Source: Haliea alexandrii (GTDB lineage: Bacteria; Pseudomonadota; Gammaproteobacteria; Pseudomonadales; Halieaceae). From it: DNA of 64,000 nucleotides. The notes under the pieces were generated by a model. The model saw only the letters and a list, made by a program, of their open reading frames with translations. It did not search any database and was not told the DNA's origin. How positions within the stretch are numbered: position 1 is the stretch's first letter; every line of letters starts with the position of its first letter. The stretch spans positions 186,001 to 250,000 of the forward strand of contig NZ_RFLW01000003.1 in NCBI RefSeq assembly GCF_003719295.1. The letters run 5' to 3'. The translations under genes and the position numbers were made by a program. Below are positions 62,630-64,000 of the stretch, one piece after another.

Positions 62630-63346
62630 ATGTGGAACGAGCGATACAACACCCAAGACTATATTTACGGTGAGGAGCCTAACACCTTCCTGGCGGCAAA
62701 TTTTCAGATAATCCCCAAAGGCAAAGTATTATGCCTCGCTGAGGGCGAGGGCCGGAATGCAGTGTTCCTCGCCCGGCAGGGCTACGAGGTCACCGCTGTG
62801 GACCAGTCCGATGTTGGCCTTGAAAAGGCGAAAAGATTGGCTACTAAACACGGCGTGCACATTCACTGCATCCACGCCGACCTGGAACATTTTGATCTTG
62901 GCACTAACCAATGGGATGGAATAGTTTCCTTTTTCTGCCATGTACCACGCCAGCTTCGCGAAAGCCTGCACCGCAATGTAACTAAAGCACTGAAGCGCGG
63001 TGGCATTTTTCTGCTCGAGGCTTACACAGCAAAGCAACTGGACTACGGCACTGGAGGCCCGCCCGTTGCGGAACTGATGATGAGTAAGGCAGCCCTGGAA
63101 CAAGAACTAGCAGGGCTGCAGTTCGATTATCTTGAAGAACTTGAACGGGACGTCATCGAAGGAAGCCACCACACGGGACGCGGCGCCGTGGTTCAGGCGA
63201 TCGCGGTGAATCCCCTGCGACGCTATCAGGTATCAAGCAACCGCGGTTCGGCCACGCACAAGCTGCGTTATGTGGAATCGGGTGGCGGAGAACGTGACGC
63301 CAACTGCACCCTTTGCAAACCCGCCATCGCACCACGAGAAGACTAA
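62630..63346 (+). CDS. Class I SAM-dependent methyltransferase (TehB-like)
   Basis: A 238-residue protein with an N-terminal MWNERYNTQDYIYGEEPNTFL, the usual start of the TehB/thiol-methyltransferase-like group. Motif I is VLCLAEGEGRNAVFLA near residue 33-50, the acidic strand-2 end is VDQSD near 63, and motif IV is DGIVSFFCHVP near 105. The C-terminal ~40 residues carry a Cys pair (CTLCKPAI) in a polar tail, which is unusual for this group. Targets may be tellurite, thiols or other small electrophiles. No operon partner is seen; it converges on the acyl-CoA synthetase gene. Confidence 0.88.
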   Translation: MWNERYNTQDYIYGEEPNTFLAANFQIIPKGKVLCLAEGEGRNAVFLARQGYEVTAVDQSDVGLEKAKRLATKHGVHIHCIHADLEHFDLGTNQWDGIVSFFCHVPRQLRESLHRNVTKALKRGGIFLLEAYTAKQLDYGTGGPPVAELMMSKAALEQELAGLQFDYLEELERDVIEGSHHTGRGAVVQAIAVNPLRRYQVSSNRGSATHKLRYVESGGGERDANCTLCKPAIAPRED

Positions 63347-63514
63347 CAGGTGGATGCGGATGCCCATTCCCTTTGGGAAGACGGCTCGCCCTCAGGAGAA
63401 CGAGTGATGGAAATATAACGATTCTGCGAGGAAAGAACGGCCGCTAACAACATCTCCCGGCAGAGTTATGTGCAGCGAAATCTGCATGTTTATCCGGGTT
63501 CTCCGTCAGTGCAT

Positions 63515-64000
63515 CTAATCTATAGAGGGCATACTCTCTGCCATTTGTCGAAGCTCGGTTTTCGTGACCTTGTCCATTGTTCCTCTCGGTAAAGCATCGA
63601 TAAGGTAGACCGCGCGCGGTGCCTTGAAATCTGCCAACTTCTCTTTACAGTGCTCAAGAATCCTGGATTTCAATTCTTCTTGTTGTGCTTCCGAATCCAC
63701 ACTTGCCTCTATGAATGCGACGGATACCATATCCAGCATCGAATGATGCTTGGCAACCACAGCCACATCTGACACACCCGGCACCTCTCGAACGCAATTT
63801 TCCACCTCCAAAGCAGAAACATTTTCTCCGCCGACTTTCAGGACGTCTTTGTCACGATCGCAAAAGAAAAAGTTGCCTTCGGGCCCCAAACGCACCCAGT
63901 CGCCTGTTTTGAACCAGCCGTTTTTCGTGAAGGCTTTCTCGTTAGCTTCTTCGTTGTCGAAGTATTCCAGAAAGATCGTCACGCCTCGTGTGCCGTGGAC
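63515..64000 (-). CDS. Acyl-CoA synthetase (AMP-binding), C-terminal part (5' end outside window)
   Basis: The C-terminal ~160 residues of an ANL-superfamily adenylate-forming enzyme; the frame runs open through 64000. Motif A8 (GWFKTGDWVRLG, then DRDKDVLKVGGENVSALEVE) and the A10 catalytic Lys region (PRGTMDKVTKTELR) are intact. These are the hinge and C-domain that rotate between adenylation and thioester formation. The N-terminal P-loop and substrate pocket lie beyond the window, so chain-length or aromatic specificity cannot be stated. It is in the opposite direction to the methyltransferase gene. Confidence 0.9.
   Translation of the reverse strand, partial: VHGTRGVTIFLEYFDNEEANEKAFTKNGWFKTGDWVRLGPEGNFFFCDRDKDVLKVGGENVSALEVENCVREVPGVSDVAVVAKHHSMLDMVSVAFIEASVDSEAQQEELKSRILEHCKEKLADFKAPRAVYLIDALPRGTMDKVTKTELRQMAESMPSID

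Overview
The window reads as chromosomal DNA of a free-living, aerobic, probably marine gammaproteobacterium. This is inference: no rRNA or taxonomic marker gene is present. The basis is the mix of flavin and Baeyer-Villiger monooxygenases, DUF1214/SDR/sulfotransferase genes, a TonB-dependent receptor next to a sulfatase and a GH3 glycosidase, an NhaD-type antiporter, a Coq4 homologue and many cyclic-di-GMP proteins, a profile reminiscent of the Halieaceae/Spongiibacteraceae. Coding density is high and GC-rich up to about 50 kb; the 53-61 kb stretch is visibly richer in A and T. I see no tRNA, rRNA, CRISPR array, insertion sequence or prophage.

Layout. 0-1.7 kb: end of a flavin monooxygenase gene with an alpha/beta hydrolase. 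1.7-5.2 kb (minus): ammonium transporter, Coq4-like protein, AraC regulator. 5.4-7.6 kb: D-aminoacylase-type amidohydrolase plus two small translationally linked genes. 7.7-9.6 kb: Baeyer-Villiger monooxygenase with a tandem palindromic operator, promoter and terminator. 9.9-12.5 kb: an HD-GYP-like protein with an altered HD motif and an EAL phosphodiesterase with a dead GGDEF. 12.5-14.4 kb: DUF808 protein and EamA exporter. 14.4-18.1 kb (minus): operon of an Fe/2-oxoglutarate oxygenase, an uncharacterised protein, a GNAT-like protein and an orphan urea/guanidine-type binding protein. 18.4-22.5 kb: polyamine ABC importer. 22.6-27 kb: ABC/FtsX/HlyD exporter, then an L,D-transpeptidase. 28.7-33.6 kb: TetR plus SDR, divergent from DUF1214-SDR-sulfotransferase. 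33.7-36.1 kb: DUF3089 lipoprotein and a diguanylate cyclase with an ethylene-receptor-like membrane domain.

36.3-44.5 kb looks like one sulfated-glycoside uptake locus (sulfatase, GH3, TonB receptor, TetR, GPH transporter). The perfect palindromic pattern TATCC-N4-GGATA occurs three times, once before each transport or catabolic unit. 44.6-47.3 kb holds an NhaD antiporter divergent from a universal stress protein. 47.3-52 kb is a Rieske oxygenase-SDR-creatininase operon ending in a second copy of the uncharacterised family seen at 16-17 kb, divergent from a LysR regulator with two inverted repeats.

52-62.5 kb starts with a decayed arylsulfatase gene and ends with a truncated DUF3604 relic. 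Between them lies a signalling block: MASE1 histidine kinase, NarL-type regulator, a 1252-residue REC-EAL-PAS-kinase-REC hybrid, an RpfG-like regulator whose HD-GYP motifs are lost, and a GAF protein. The window closes with a methyltransferase and the end of an acyl-CoA synthetase gene.
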